This document shows, in pieces, positions 7,716-15,050 of a DNA stretch of 35,002 nt. How positions within the stretch are numbered: the stretch's first letter is position 1; each line of letters starts with the position of its first letter. The translations under genes and the position numbers were made by a program. Source of the stretch: JABWBJ01 sp035646395. Lineage in GTDB: Bacteria; Gemmatimonadota; Gemmatimonadetes; Gemmatimonadales; Gemmatimonadaceae. Under the pieces are notes generated by a model that did not search any database, was not told where the DNA came from, and saw only the letters and a list, made by a program, of their open reading frames with translations. The stretch is from NCBI GenBank assembly GCA_035646395.1, contig DASRPK010000010.1:1-35002 (forward strand), written 5' to 3'.

Positions 7716-7745
7716 AGTGTATTGCCCTCGGCGGGCGTTGCGCAA
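7716..7745 (-). promoter_or_regulatory. hom: Candidate hom promoter
   Basis: On the minus strand TTGCGC (7740-7745) and TACACT (7716-7721) are separated by 18 nt. It is placed to start a leader of about 140 nt before hom. The match is moderate in GC-rich DNA. Confidence 0.3.
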
Positions 7746-7760
7746 GGGCTCCGGCTGAAG

Positions 7761-7881
7761 AGTTGAAAAGCGCAAAGCGCAAAGAAAAGTTGAAGAGTCT
7801 AATGAGTACGGAGTCCGCGGGAGCGCCTTCCAGTCGGCGTTGCGCTTTCACCCGTTCTTTGCGCCTTTGCGCTCTTCAACT
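7761..7881. repeat. Inverted repeat of GCGCAAA heptamers after the VWA gene
   Basis: The left arm (7761-7786) and right arm (7855-7881) are inverted copies matching at about 25 of 27 positions. Each holds two GCGCAAA-type units (7770-7776 and 7777-7783 in the left arm) flanked by AGTTGAA. The TGA stop of the VWA gene falls in the right arm. Together with the terminator and the candidate promoter this accounts for the 309-bp gap between hom and the VWA gene; I see nothing else in it. Confidence 0.8.
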
Positions 7882-9153
7882 CCGTATTGTCTTGCGCCTG
7901 AGGAAGTCCATTAAGATGAATTGTCCAAGCGTGACCGTATTTGTGAAATACGCCTTCCCCCGGCTCAGCGCCGCGACGCGCTTGACGAACTGCACCAGCG
8001 CCCGGTCACGCGCGAGCATGAACGTATTGATCACGATCCCCGCCCGGCGGCATTCGGCGACTTCGCGGAGCGTGGCGCTGATCACCTCGGCATCGAGCCC
8101 CATGGCATTCTTGTAGATCGCCCCGTTAGGCATCGTCAGGGCGCTCGGCTTGCCATCCGTGATCATGACGATCTGGCGCATGTCCTTGCGCTGGCTGAGC
8201 AGGATCCGGCGGGCGAGCCGCAACCCTTCTGCCGTGTTCGTGTGATATGGCCCCACCTGCGCGTGGGCGAGCGTGGCGAGGGGGATCTCTTCCGCCGAAT
8301 CATGGAACAACACGACGCGGATCGTGTCGCCCGGATACTGCGTGCGGATCAGGTGCGTGAGCGCGAGCGCGACCTTCTTCGCCGGTGTGAATCGGTCTTC
8401 ACCATACAGGATCATCGAGTGCGAGGTGTCGAGCAGCAGCACCGTCGCGCACGACGACCGGAATTCCGCCTGGTGCACCATCAGGTCGGGGTAGTCCAGG
8501 TCGAGCGGAAAGCCGATCGACCCGGTCCGGGCCAGCGACCGGCTGAGGGTCGCGTTCACGTCCAGGTTGAGCGTATCCCCGAACTCGTACTGCTTGCTCG
8601 AGGCATCCGCCTCCACGCCCGTGGCCAGGTGCGGTGTATCGTGGCTCCCGATACTGCTCCTGCCTAACGATCCGAGGATGTGGCGCAACGCCTTGTAACC
8701 CAGGAAGTCGATGCCCTTCTCGTTGAGGCGGAATTGCACGTCGCGTGAGGCGGCCTGCGCGATGCTGCCTTTCCCCTCCATCGGCTGGTAACTGTCGGAC
8801 ACGCGCGGTGGCGCCTGCAGCGACAGGTATCCCTGTTCGACGAGCCGCTGCACGAGCCGGTCGAGTAGCGCCGACAGTTGCGCCTCCGACTCCGGATCTC
8901 CGTCGCCGCGCATGGCCGCCAGCATCTCAGGCGTGAACTGCCCGCTTTCGATCAACGCCTCCAGGATGGCGCGCTTGAGCGCTTCGAGCGAGCGATCGGC
9001 TTCTTCGCCGACATCACCCCACCACGGGTGCGTCATCGGCCCGCCGGCAAAGCCCGACTGCAGCAGAAAGTCCGCCAGCTGCTCGAGGAGTGCTTCGAGA
9101 TCAACTGCGTCTCCGTCACCCGGTACAAATCGGGAGTACGTATGGCTCCGCAT
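7876..9153 (-). CDS. VWA-domain protein (CoxE/ViaA-like)
   Basis: A 425-residue soluble protein. The N-terminal half (to about 200) is helical with no motif I recognise. The C-terminal half is a von Willebrand A domain with the metal-ion-dependent adhesion motif D-x-S-x-S at D242-S246 (LLLDTSHSM), a conserved Thr region near HTNTAEGLRLARRILL and the acidic VMITDGKPSAL. Proteins of this shape usually act with a MoxR or Mg-chelatase-like AAA ATPase as a chaperone or insertase pair. A suitable ATPase lies 2.6 kb away on the same strand (11731-13290), separated by an exporter on the other strand. The ATG at 9153 lies inside a perfect 10-bp hairpin (9148-9170). No Shine-Dalgarno is visible. Confidence 0.85.
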   Translation of the reverse strand: MRSHTYSRFVPGDGDAVDLEALLEQLADFLLQSGFAGGPMTHPWWGDVGEEADRSLEALKRAILEALIESGQFTPEMLAAMRGDGDPESEAQLSALLDRLVQRLVEQGYLSLQAPPRVSDSYQPMEGKGSIAQAASRDVQFRLNEKGIDFLGYKALRHILGSLGRSSIGSHDTPHLATGVEADASSKQYEFGDTLNLDVNATLSRSLARTGSIGFPLDLDYPDLMVHQAEFRSSCATVLLLDTSHSMILYGEDRFTPAKKVALALTHLIRTQYPGDTIRVVLFHDSAEEIPLATLAHAQVGPYHTNTAEGLRLARRILLSQRKDMRQIVMITDGKPSALTMPNGAIYKNAMGLDAEVISATLREVAECRRAGIVINTFMLARDRALVQFVKRVAALSRGKAYFTNTVTLGQFILMDFLRRKTIRS

Positions 9154-9170
9154 AGCTGCAAGCTATGCGG
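9148..9170. promoter_or_regulatory. Perfect dyad over the VWA start codon
   Basis: CCGCATAGCT and AGCTATGCGG are perfect inverted repeats of 10 bp with a 3-nt centre (GCA). The VWA start codon (9151-9153) is in one arm. As DNA it could be an operator; as RNA it would bury the start codon. Confidence 0.5.
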
Positions 9171-9295
9171 GGGAAGCAGGAGGCAGGAAGCAGGAAACAG
9201 GGATTGACTGTGGCCTCTCGGCACTGTGTCCGGAGGCCTCAAGATCTGAACGTTTCGTTCCCTTCCTGTTTCCTGCCTCCTGCCTCCTGCTTCCC
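9171..9295. repeat. Near-perfect 31-bp inverted repeat of GGAAGCA-type heptamers
   Basis: The left arm (9171-9201) is built from heptamers GGAAGCA, GGAGGCA, GGAAGCA, GGAAACA. The right arm (9265-9295) is its reverse complement with one mismatch in 31. The 63-nt spacer holds a smaller stem (GGCCTC with GAGGCC). The element fills the divergent gap between the VWA and MFS genes, leaving about 25 bp before the MFS start, so promoters must overlap it. Confidence 0.88.
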
Positions 9296-9320
9296 TCGTC
9301 GTGATAGAATACGTCGCCCC

Positions 9321-10547
9321 ATGGTTGCACTGACCCGATTCAACCCGTTTCGCGTGCTGGTCACGCACCGGAACTTCCGCGCGTTCTGGACCGGGCAGAC
9401 GCTCTCGCTGGTCGGGTCGTGGATGCAGTCGATGGCGATCGGGTGGCTGGCGCTCGAACTGTCCAACAGCGCTTTTGTCGTCGGGATCGTGGTGGCGTCG
9501 GGATCACTGCCCATCCTCGTGTTCTCACTGCACGCCGGCGTGCTCGTCGACCGGTCCGACAAGAAGAAGCTGGTCACGTACGCGCAGTTCCTCCTCGGCG
9601 TCGAGGCGGTACTGCTGTGGTACCTGACGGTGACCGGACACATCACGGTCGGCGCGCTCATTGTCCTCTCGCTGTATGGTGGCGCGATTGCCAGCGTCGA
9701 GATCCCCGCTCGTCAGGCATTGATGATCGACCTCGTGGGTCGCGAGGATCTGCGTGACGCGATCGCACTGAATTCCAGCGGCTTCAACCTCGCCCGCATC
9801 ATCGGCCCCGCGATCGGGGCACTGATCATCGCGAAGCTCGGGCTCGCGTGGTGCTTCGGCGCGAATGCCGTGAGTTACGTGACCGTGCTCATCGGGCTGC
9901 ACCGCGTGCGACTTCCCCCCTGGCAGGCGCCCCGCATGCCGGGTGCGCCGCTGCAGCAGATCCGCGAGGGACTGAATTACGCGCGCGGCGTGAGACCAGT
10001 GCGCGCCATCCTCGAACTCGTCACCGCGTTTTCGGTGCTGGGAATTCCCTATGTCGCACTGATGCCCGTCCTCGCGCGCGACCGGCTCGGTGTGGGCGCC
10101 GACGGCTATGGCGCGATGTTATCAACCCTCGGGATCGGGGGATTGATCGGTGCGCTGGCACTGGCCGCGGCCGGCCTGCATATCCGCCGCGGACCGCTCG
10201 TCGCACGGACGTCGACAGCGTACGCGATCCTGCTCCTGATCCTGTCATTCGTCAGGGAACCTGCGCTGGCGTATCCGATCCTGTTCATGACCGGGTTCCT
10301 GATGATCGTCAACAACGCCATGGCCAACGGGATGCTCCAGACCATGGTGCCTGACGAGTACCGCGGACGCCTGATGTCGATCTACTCCATGATCGTCGTC
10401 GGCCTGCCGCAGGTCCTCGGCGCTTTTTCGGCGGGCGCGGTGGCCGGACTGATCGGCGTGCAGTGGGCGATCGGCGGCGCCGCGGTCGGCATGCTGGTCT
10501 TCTCGTTCTTCCTGCTGCGCAAGTATCCCGAGGTGCGCGAGCTCTAG
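9321..10547 (+). CDS. MFS transporter, EntS-like (MFS_3)
   Basis: A 408-residue major facilitator protein, probably a drug or siderophore exporter of the inner membrane. It has the opening typical of this subfamily (FRVLVTHRNFRAFWTGQTLSL, then GSWMQSMAIGWLALELS), a motif-A-like loop GVLVDRSDKKKL near residues 70-85, and about twelve hydrophobic segments. The ATG at 9321 directly precedes the conserved region; the open frame further upstream runs through an inverted repeat and is not coding. It is alone on the plus strand among minus-strand operons. Its stop codon overlaps that of the next gene in a shared CTAG. The substrate cannot be told. Confidence 0.9.
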   Translation: MVALTRFNPFRVLVTHRNFRAFWTGQTLSLVGSWMQSMAIGWLALELSNSAFVVGIVVASGSLPILVFSLHAGVLVDRSDKKKLVTYAQFLLGVEAVLLWYLTVTGHITVGALIVLSLYGGAIASVEIPARQALMIDLVGREDLRDAIALNSSGFNLARIIGPAIGALIIAKLGLAWCFGANAVSYVTVLIGLHRVRLPPWQAPRMPGAPLQQIREGLNYARGVRPVRAILELVTAFSVLGIPYVALMPVLARDRLGVGADGYGAMLSTLGIGGLIGALALAAAGLHIRRGPLVARTSTAYAILLLILSFVREPALAYPILFMTGFLMIVNNAMANGMLQTMVPDEYRGRLMSIYSMIVVGLPQVLGAFSAGAVAGLIGVQWAIGGAAVGMLVFSFFLLRKYPEVREL

Positions 10548-11194
10548 ACCGACGTCGCGGGCCGGGCCGTGACGCCGAATTTTTCGCGCGCCAGCGCCAG
10601 CACGAGCTCGACGCACCGATCCTGCCCCAGCCACGCCGTGTTGAGCATGATGTGGTAATGCCAGGGCGCGAGCCACGAGCGGCCGAACATGCGCTTCACG
10701 TACGCCTCGCGCTGCTGGTTCTTCGCCTTCACCATCCGGTCCGCTTCGTCCTCCCCGATCCCCTCACGCTTCATCGTGCGCTCGACGAGGGCGTCATGCG
10801 GCGCGTAGCAGTGGACGTGGAGCACGTCCGTCCGCTCGGCGAGGTAGGCCTGCGCCCCGCGTCCCACGACGACCACCGGTCCCCGGGTGACGGCTTTTTC
10901 GATCACTTCGCGCGTGACTTCGGCGATGCGCTGCTCGGTTGGCGGCATCGGCGAGCCCAGGGACGCCGACACCACTTCGCCGCCGCCTAACGCCAGCGCG
11001 TCGGCCAGCCGTTCGGCGAGGGACGGCGCCCGCTCGTCGATCGCCTGGACGTCGGTCGGGGTCGCGCGCAGCCCCTTGGCAATGCCGTCGACAATCGACC
11101 CGTCGACCAGTCGCCAACCGAGCGTTTCCGCGACCCGGCGTGCGACCTCGCTACCGCCAGAACCGAACATCCGGGTGACCGTTATTGCGGGCAT
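10544..11194 (-). CDS. Cytidylate kinase-like family protein
   Basis: A 216-residue P-loop protein of the Cytidylate_kin2 type. The start MPAITVTRMFGSGGSEVARRVAETLGW contains the modified P-loop (G-S-G-G-S-E). An ARG-like central part (VVVVGRGAQAYLAERTDVLHV) and a lid region with KREGIGEDEADRMVKAKNQQREAYVKRMFG follow. The substrate of this family is not established; it is not the housekeeping cmk. The ATG at 11194 is one base after the GNAT stop, so it is coupled to that gene. It is the last member of the long run that begins at glcD. Confidence 0.82.
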   Translation of the reverse strand: MPAITVTRMFGSGGSEVARRVAETLGWRLVDGSIVDGIAKGLRATPTDVQAIDERAPSLAERLADALALGGGEVVSASLGSPMPPTEQRIAEVTREVIEKAVTRGPVVVVGRGAQAYLAERTDVLHVHCYAPHDALVERTMKREGIGEDEADRMVKAKNQQREAYVKRMFGRSWLAPWHYHIMLNTAWLGQDRCVELVLALAREKFGVTARPATSV

Positions 11195-11195
11195 A

Positions 11196-11738
11196 TCAGG
11201 CGTTGGGGACCGAGCGGATGTAGACGATCTCCGCCTCTGAAAAGCCGAGCGACTGCCAGGCTTTTCGTCCGGCGTCGTTCGTCATGGCGCACTGTAAACG
11301 CATTCCATGCAGCTGCTGTTGCCGGCACCAGTCGTCGGCCGCGGCCAGCAATGCCCGCAGGACGCCGGTTCGCCGCTGGTCGGGCACGACGTAGACCGTG
11401 GTCAGGGCCGCCTGGCGTGAATCCGCGACGAGCGGACTGCGATGCACCACCCGACAGCGCAGCATTCCCACGATCGACTCGCCACGAACCGCGACGAAAA
11501 AGACGCTGGCGGGCGTCGCGAAGTCGGCGCGCGTGAGCCCCAACGCGCGTGCATCGGCGTCCGGATGCGGATCGGCAAAAAACGGGTTCCGTTCCTCCTC
11601 TCGCAAAAGCGCCACGCGGAGGGCCGCAACCTGCGGCGCGTCATCGATCGTCGCGGGCCGGACCATCACGCGTGGAGTCCGTGGCGCGCGAGGCGCAACG
11701 GCCGGTCTCGCGCTCCGGCGCCGCGTCTCGTCAGGCAC
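11196..11738 (-). CDS. GNAT-family N-acetyltransferase
   Basis: A 180-residue acyltransferase-fold protein. The acetyl-CoA site is the stretch LTTVYVVPDQRRTGVLRALL, matching motif A (V-x-x-x-x-R-x-x-G-x-x/R). The C-terminal part (NDAGRKAWQSLGFSEAEIVYIR) is also typical. The substrate is unknown. I use the GTG at 11738, which overlaps the AAA ATPase stop by 8 bp and has GGTGGA upstream. An ATG at 11666 would remove a disordered R/P-rich stretch and start at the conserved VRPATIDDA, and is an equal alternative. Confidence 0.82.
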   Translation of the reverse strand: MPDETRRRSARPAVAPRAPRTPRVMVRPATIDDAPQVAALRVALLREEERNPFFADPHPDADARALGLTRADFATPASVFFVAVRGESIVGMLRCRVVHRSPLVADSRQAALTTVYVVPDQRRTGVLRALLAAADDWCRQQQLHGMRLQCAMTNDAGRKAWQSLGFSEAEIVYIRSVPNA

Positions 11739-13290
11739 TCAATCCACCGCCGAAGAGGTCCTGGTCCGGCCGACGCCTGCTTTCGGGGTGCGCGCGTCCG
11801 TATTGCCCCGCGTCGGAGCGGGAGATCTTCCGGCGCGCGACGAGTGCCTCGAGCACGAGCTCACATCCGGCGACTGATGTTGCGGCATCGCTATCAGTCC
11901 CAAGCCCAACGAGGTGCACGAGTTCGACAAGGCCGGGAACTGTCTGGAATGCCTCGTACATCGACAGGGTGTCGACATCATCAGCGACCTGCAGGGCGCC
12001 ACCTTCGTCGAACCACAACACGGGTTCGTCGGTGTTTACGCCACCGGCGCGCACTCGGAACGTCGCCTCCGCGGCACGGCGGATCAACTCGCGCGCTATC
12101 ACAGCCGCGCCGATGAGTTCCCCTTCGTATTCGAGTTCGATCTTCCCCGTGATGGCCGGAAGCGCGGCATAGAGGTCCGACAATCTCGGAACTGCTTCCT
12201 TTTCTCCCAGCTGGATGGCACGTCGCTCCGCGTTCGACACCACGTTTTCGAGCAGGGAAATCGGCATGCGCTGCGACACACCGGACCGACGATCGATCCG
12301 CTTGTCGGTGCGTGCTTCGAATGCCACCCGTTCGATCACTTCCGACACGAAGTCAGGGATGCGAACCGGCACCAGACCACGGTTCGCCCACGCTTCCTGC
12401 TCGGTGATGCGCATGCCGAGTTCGACGCTGTCGGGGTAGTGCGTCGTGATCTCGCTGCCGATGCGGTCCTTGAGCGGTGTGATGATCTTGCCGCGCGCCG
12501 TGTAGTCCTCGGGGTTCGCAGTGAAGCACAGCAGCACGTCGAGCGGAAGGCGCACCGGATACCCTTTGATCTGCACATCGCCTTCCTGCATGATGTTGAA
12601 CAGGCCGACCTGCACCTTCCCGGCGAGATCAGGCAGCTCGTTCAGCGCGAAGACGCCCCGGTTGGCGCGCGGCAGCATCCCGTAGTGCATGGTCAACTCG
12701 TCCGAGAGCACGTGACCACCCCGCGCGGCCCGGATTGGATCGACGTCGCCGATGATGTCGGCGATTGTCACGTCGGGCGTGGCGAGCTTCTCCACATAAC
12801 GAGCGTCACGCCCGACCCAGGCGATGGGTGTATCATCACCGCCTTCGGCGAGGCGATTCCGCGCGAATCGCGAGATCGGCGCGTACGGATTGTCATTGAC
12901 CTCACTCCCCTCGACAATCGGGGTCTCGGGATCGAGGAGCGAGGACAACGCGCGCAGGATTCGCGACTTCGCCTGGCCACGCAACCCGAGCAGGATGAAG
13001 TGATGGCGCGCCAGGATCGCGTTCACGATCTGCGGAACCACCGATTCCTCATAGCCGACGACACCGGGGAATACGGTGGCGTTCTCACGAAGCCGCGTGA
13101 TCAGGTTCTCGCGCAGTTCGTCCTTCACGGATCGAAGCACGCGGTCCGGCGCTCCGATTGCGGACCGCCGCAAGGCGCCAAGAGTGCGAGGAAGCTCAGT
13201 CACGGGAGGAAGTCGGGTATGCGTCGTTAGGCGGCGGACGACCGACGCCAGGCTAAGTTGGAGCCTACTTTCGGGAACCGGCGAAGACAA
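11731..13290 (-). CDS. AAA ATPase of the MoxR/Mg-chelatase ChlI type
   Basis: A 519-residue ATPase. Walker A is GLRGQAKS (about 102-109), with Ala in place of the usual third Gly. The Walker B region is RGVFALNELPDL, with Asn-Glu in place of Asp-Glu. A sensor-1 region (LLCFTANPEDY) and an arginine-rich part near RIGSEITTHYP follow. ATPases of this class work with VWA proteins to remodel or metallate targets, and a VWA gene lies at 7876-9153. The start is uncertain: TTG at 13290 gives the longest frame without a clear ribosome site. It begins 15 bp after the ygfZ stop and overlaps the GNAT gene at its end. A true Mg-chelatase is unlikely, as no chlorophyll genes are present. Confidence 0.85.
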   Translation of the reverse strand: MSSPVPESRLQLSLASVVRRLTTHTRLPPVTELPRTLGALRRSAIGAPDRVLRSVKDELRENLITRLRENATVFPGVVGYEESVVPQIVNAILARHHFILLGLRGQAKSRILRALSSLLDPETPIVEGSEVNDNPYAPISRFARNRLAEGGDDTPIAWVGRDARYVEKLATPDVTIADIIGDVDPIRAARGGHVLSDELTMHYGMLPRANRGVFALNELPDLAGKVQVGLFNIMQEGDVQIKGYPVRLPLDVLLCFTANPEDYTARGKIITPLKDRIGSEITTHYPDSVELGMRITEQEAWANRGLVPVRIPDFVSEVIERVAFEARTDKRIDRRSGVSQRMPISLLENVVSNAERRAIQLGEKEAVPRLSDLYAALPAITGKIELEYEGELIGAAVIARELIRRAAEATFRVRAGGVNTDEPVLWFDEGGALQVADDVDTLSMYEAFQTVPGLVELVHLVGLGTDSDAATSVAGCELVLEALVARRKISRSDAGQYGRAHPESRRRPDQDLFGGGLSA

Positions 13291-13305
13291 TGTCGCGATC
13301 TTGCT

Positions 13306-14316
13306 TCATTGCGCGAATGGGAGCGTTTCAACCCGCGCCGCCAGCGGTTCATTCGACCAGGCCGCCGCGACCAGCGCTCCCGGTTCGACTTCGCGGCGGA
13401 CCAGCCCGAGGGCGATCGCACCGTGACGCGGCGAAATGGCGCCGCTTTTCACGATGCCCACTTCTTTTCCGCCTTCATCCACAATCGTTGTGCCTGCGGG
13501 TGGCAACACCGCGGCACTGAAGCGCAATCCGCGCAGGAGCCGGTTGACGTGGCCGCGGTAGTGCACGCGGGCCACCGTTTCCTGTCCCGTGTAGCACCCC
13601 TTGGTGAAGGAAATCGCTTCGAGCCGTTCCAGATCTGCTTCCTGCGCCAGCATCGAATCATCCATGTCGATGCCCCACTCGGGTCGTCCAGCTTCGATGC
13701 GCGCTATGTGTAGCGCCTGGGATGCGTCATCGATGGCTCCGGCGCTGACCAGCTTCGCATGTAGCGCATCGAGCGTCTCGCGCGAGCCAATGACGTCGTA
13801 TCCATCAACTCCGAAATCGGGTACCCGCGCCAGCATCAGGCTCGTGTCCGCCATCCTCAGGACGACATGACCGTATGACGCGAGGTCGCCGGGGATTTCG
13901 GCATCGGTGAAGGCGGCGCGCAGCATATCCAGGGCTTTCGAACCAAAGATCCCGACATCACCGCTCTGTGGCGAAATGTCCTGATACTTCGCCAGGCGAG
14001 GATTTACAAACTTCTTCACCATCGCGGCAAACTGGGATCCGGCGGCTGAGTTTGCGTCGACCAACAAGCCGGCCTGAGTCGCAAAAATCCGGACATCGGC
14101 GAGAATCTTTCCCTTGTTCGTCAGCGCCGCCGCGTACTGCCCGCGACCAACCGTCAGCGACACCACATCGTTCGTCACGAGTCCCGTCAACGACTCGGCA
14201 GCCTTCTCGCCAGTGAAGAGCATGCGAAGTCGATCGGAGCGGTCGGCGACGACTGCTCCGTGAGCAAGCGCGTCATACGCGCGTTCGGTGCTGGCTGTAC
14301 TCGTGTCCACGCTCAT
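13306..14316 (-). CDS. ygfZ: Folate-binding protein YgfZ (GcvT-like)
   Basis: A 336-residue cytoplasmic tetrahydrofolate-dependent factor that supports assembly or repair of certain iron-sulfur proteins. It has the signature KGCYTGQE (about residues 230-240) with the conserved Cys, followed by VARVHYRGHVNR, and a C-terminal barrel-like part. The ATG at 14316 is 13 bp after the HAD gene stop. It lies downstream of glcF, whose product carries two 4Fe-4S clusters, which fits an iron-sulfur role. A glycine-cleavage T protein is less likely because of the KGCYxGQE motif. Confidence 0.92.
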   Translation of the reverse strand: MSVDTSTASTERAYDALAHGAVVADRSDRLRMLFTGEKAAESLTGLVTNDVVSLTVGRGQYAAALTNKGKILADVRIFATQAGLLVDANSAAGSQFAAMVKKFVNPRLAKYQDISPQSGDVGIFGSKALDMLRAAFTDAEIPGDLASYGHVVLRMADTSLMLARVPDFGVDGYDVIGSRETLDALHAKLVSAGAIDDASQALHIARIEAGRPEWGIDMDDSMLAQEADLERLEAISFTKGCYTGQETVARVHYRGHVNRLLRGLRFSAAVLPPAGTTIVDEGGKEVGIVKSGAISPRHGAIALGLVRREVEPGALVAAAWSNEPLAARVETLPFAQ

Positions 14317-14329
14317 GCTGCGACGGCCG

Positions 14330-15019
14330 TCAGGCGATGGGCTCGTTTCGGGGCGCTACGAGCGAGAGGAGCGCATCGGCGGTGAGACCGGCGATCGACG
14401 AAACGTAACCATCGGCCTCGAGCGCGACGTGTGCCGGCACGTCACCCACCACGACCGCCGGAACGCCCGCCGCGCGGGCCGATTGCACACCAGGCAGCCC
14501 ATCTTCGATCGCGACCGCCGTGCCCCGCGCGACACGGGCCCGGGCGCGCTGAAGGCGATTCATCGCCAGGCGGTACGGCTCGGGCGACGGTTTAGCCGGC
14601 GCGTCTTCGGCGGCCACCACACACGTGAACAGGTGTTCCACCCGCGCCAGCGAAAGCACGAACATCGCGTCGTTGCGTGGCGAACGCGTCACGAGGGCGA
14701 GTCGCGCCGTGTCGTGCAGACGCTCGAGCGTTTCGCGTGCGCCTTCGACCAGCGTCAAACCCTTGCCGATGTACGCTCGATAGGCACGCTCGGCACGGAG
14801 CGCCGCGAGAGCAATCGCTGTTTCATCGACGGGGCGGCCGGCATGCCTGATCGCGGCACGAATCGCATCCTCAAATGCGAGTCCCGCGCAATGCTCGCGA
14901 TACTCGGACAGTGACAACTGGATCCCATCGGCGCGGAGAGAGGCAAAGACGGCGTCGCGTCGCGCCTCGCTGGTGTCGGCGATGACTCCTTCGAGCTCGA
15001 GAATGACCGTGTCGAGCAT
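14330..15019 (-). CDS. HAD-IA family protein with a DxD to ExE change
   Basis: A 229-residue haloacid dehalogenase fold protein, close in layout to beta-phosphoglucomutase and phosphoglycolate phosphatase. Motif II (LALVTRSPRND), the Lys of motif III (PAKPSPEPYR) and motif IV (VAIEDGLPGVQSARAAGV) are present. In motif I the sequence is ILELEGVIADT where the family has FDLDGVIADT: both the nucleophile Asp (residue 8) and the general acid-base Asp (residue 10) are Glu. The codons (GAG, GAA) are plain in the sequence. It follows glcF by 31 bp, where a phosphoglycolate phosphatase would feed glycolate to GlcDEF. Whether it still acts as a phosphatase is open. Confidence 0.85.
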   Translation of the reverse strand: MLDTVILELEGVIADTSEARRDAVFASLRADGIQLSLSEYREHCAGLAFEDAIRAAIRHAGRPVDETAIALAALRAERAYRAYIGKGLTLVEGARETLERLHDTARLALVTRSPRNDAMFVLSLARVEHLFTCVVAAEDAPAKPSPEPYRLAMNRLQRARARVARGTAVAIEDGLPGVQSARAAGVPAVVVGDVPAHVALEADGYVSSIAGLTADALLSLVAPRNEPIA

Positions 15020-15050
15020 ACCGATAGCTAACGGTTCTCTCGACCTAACG

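Noticed and set aside
9165..9320. N-terminal extension of the MFS transporter
   Set aside because: The extension is translated from an inverted repeat; conserved sequence starts at the ATG at 9321.
11914..13230. 438-residue plus-strand open frame opposite the AAA ATPase
   Set aside because: A GC-rich antisense shadow with no recognisable domain; the minus-strand ATPase is clear.
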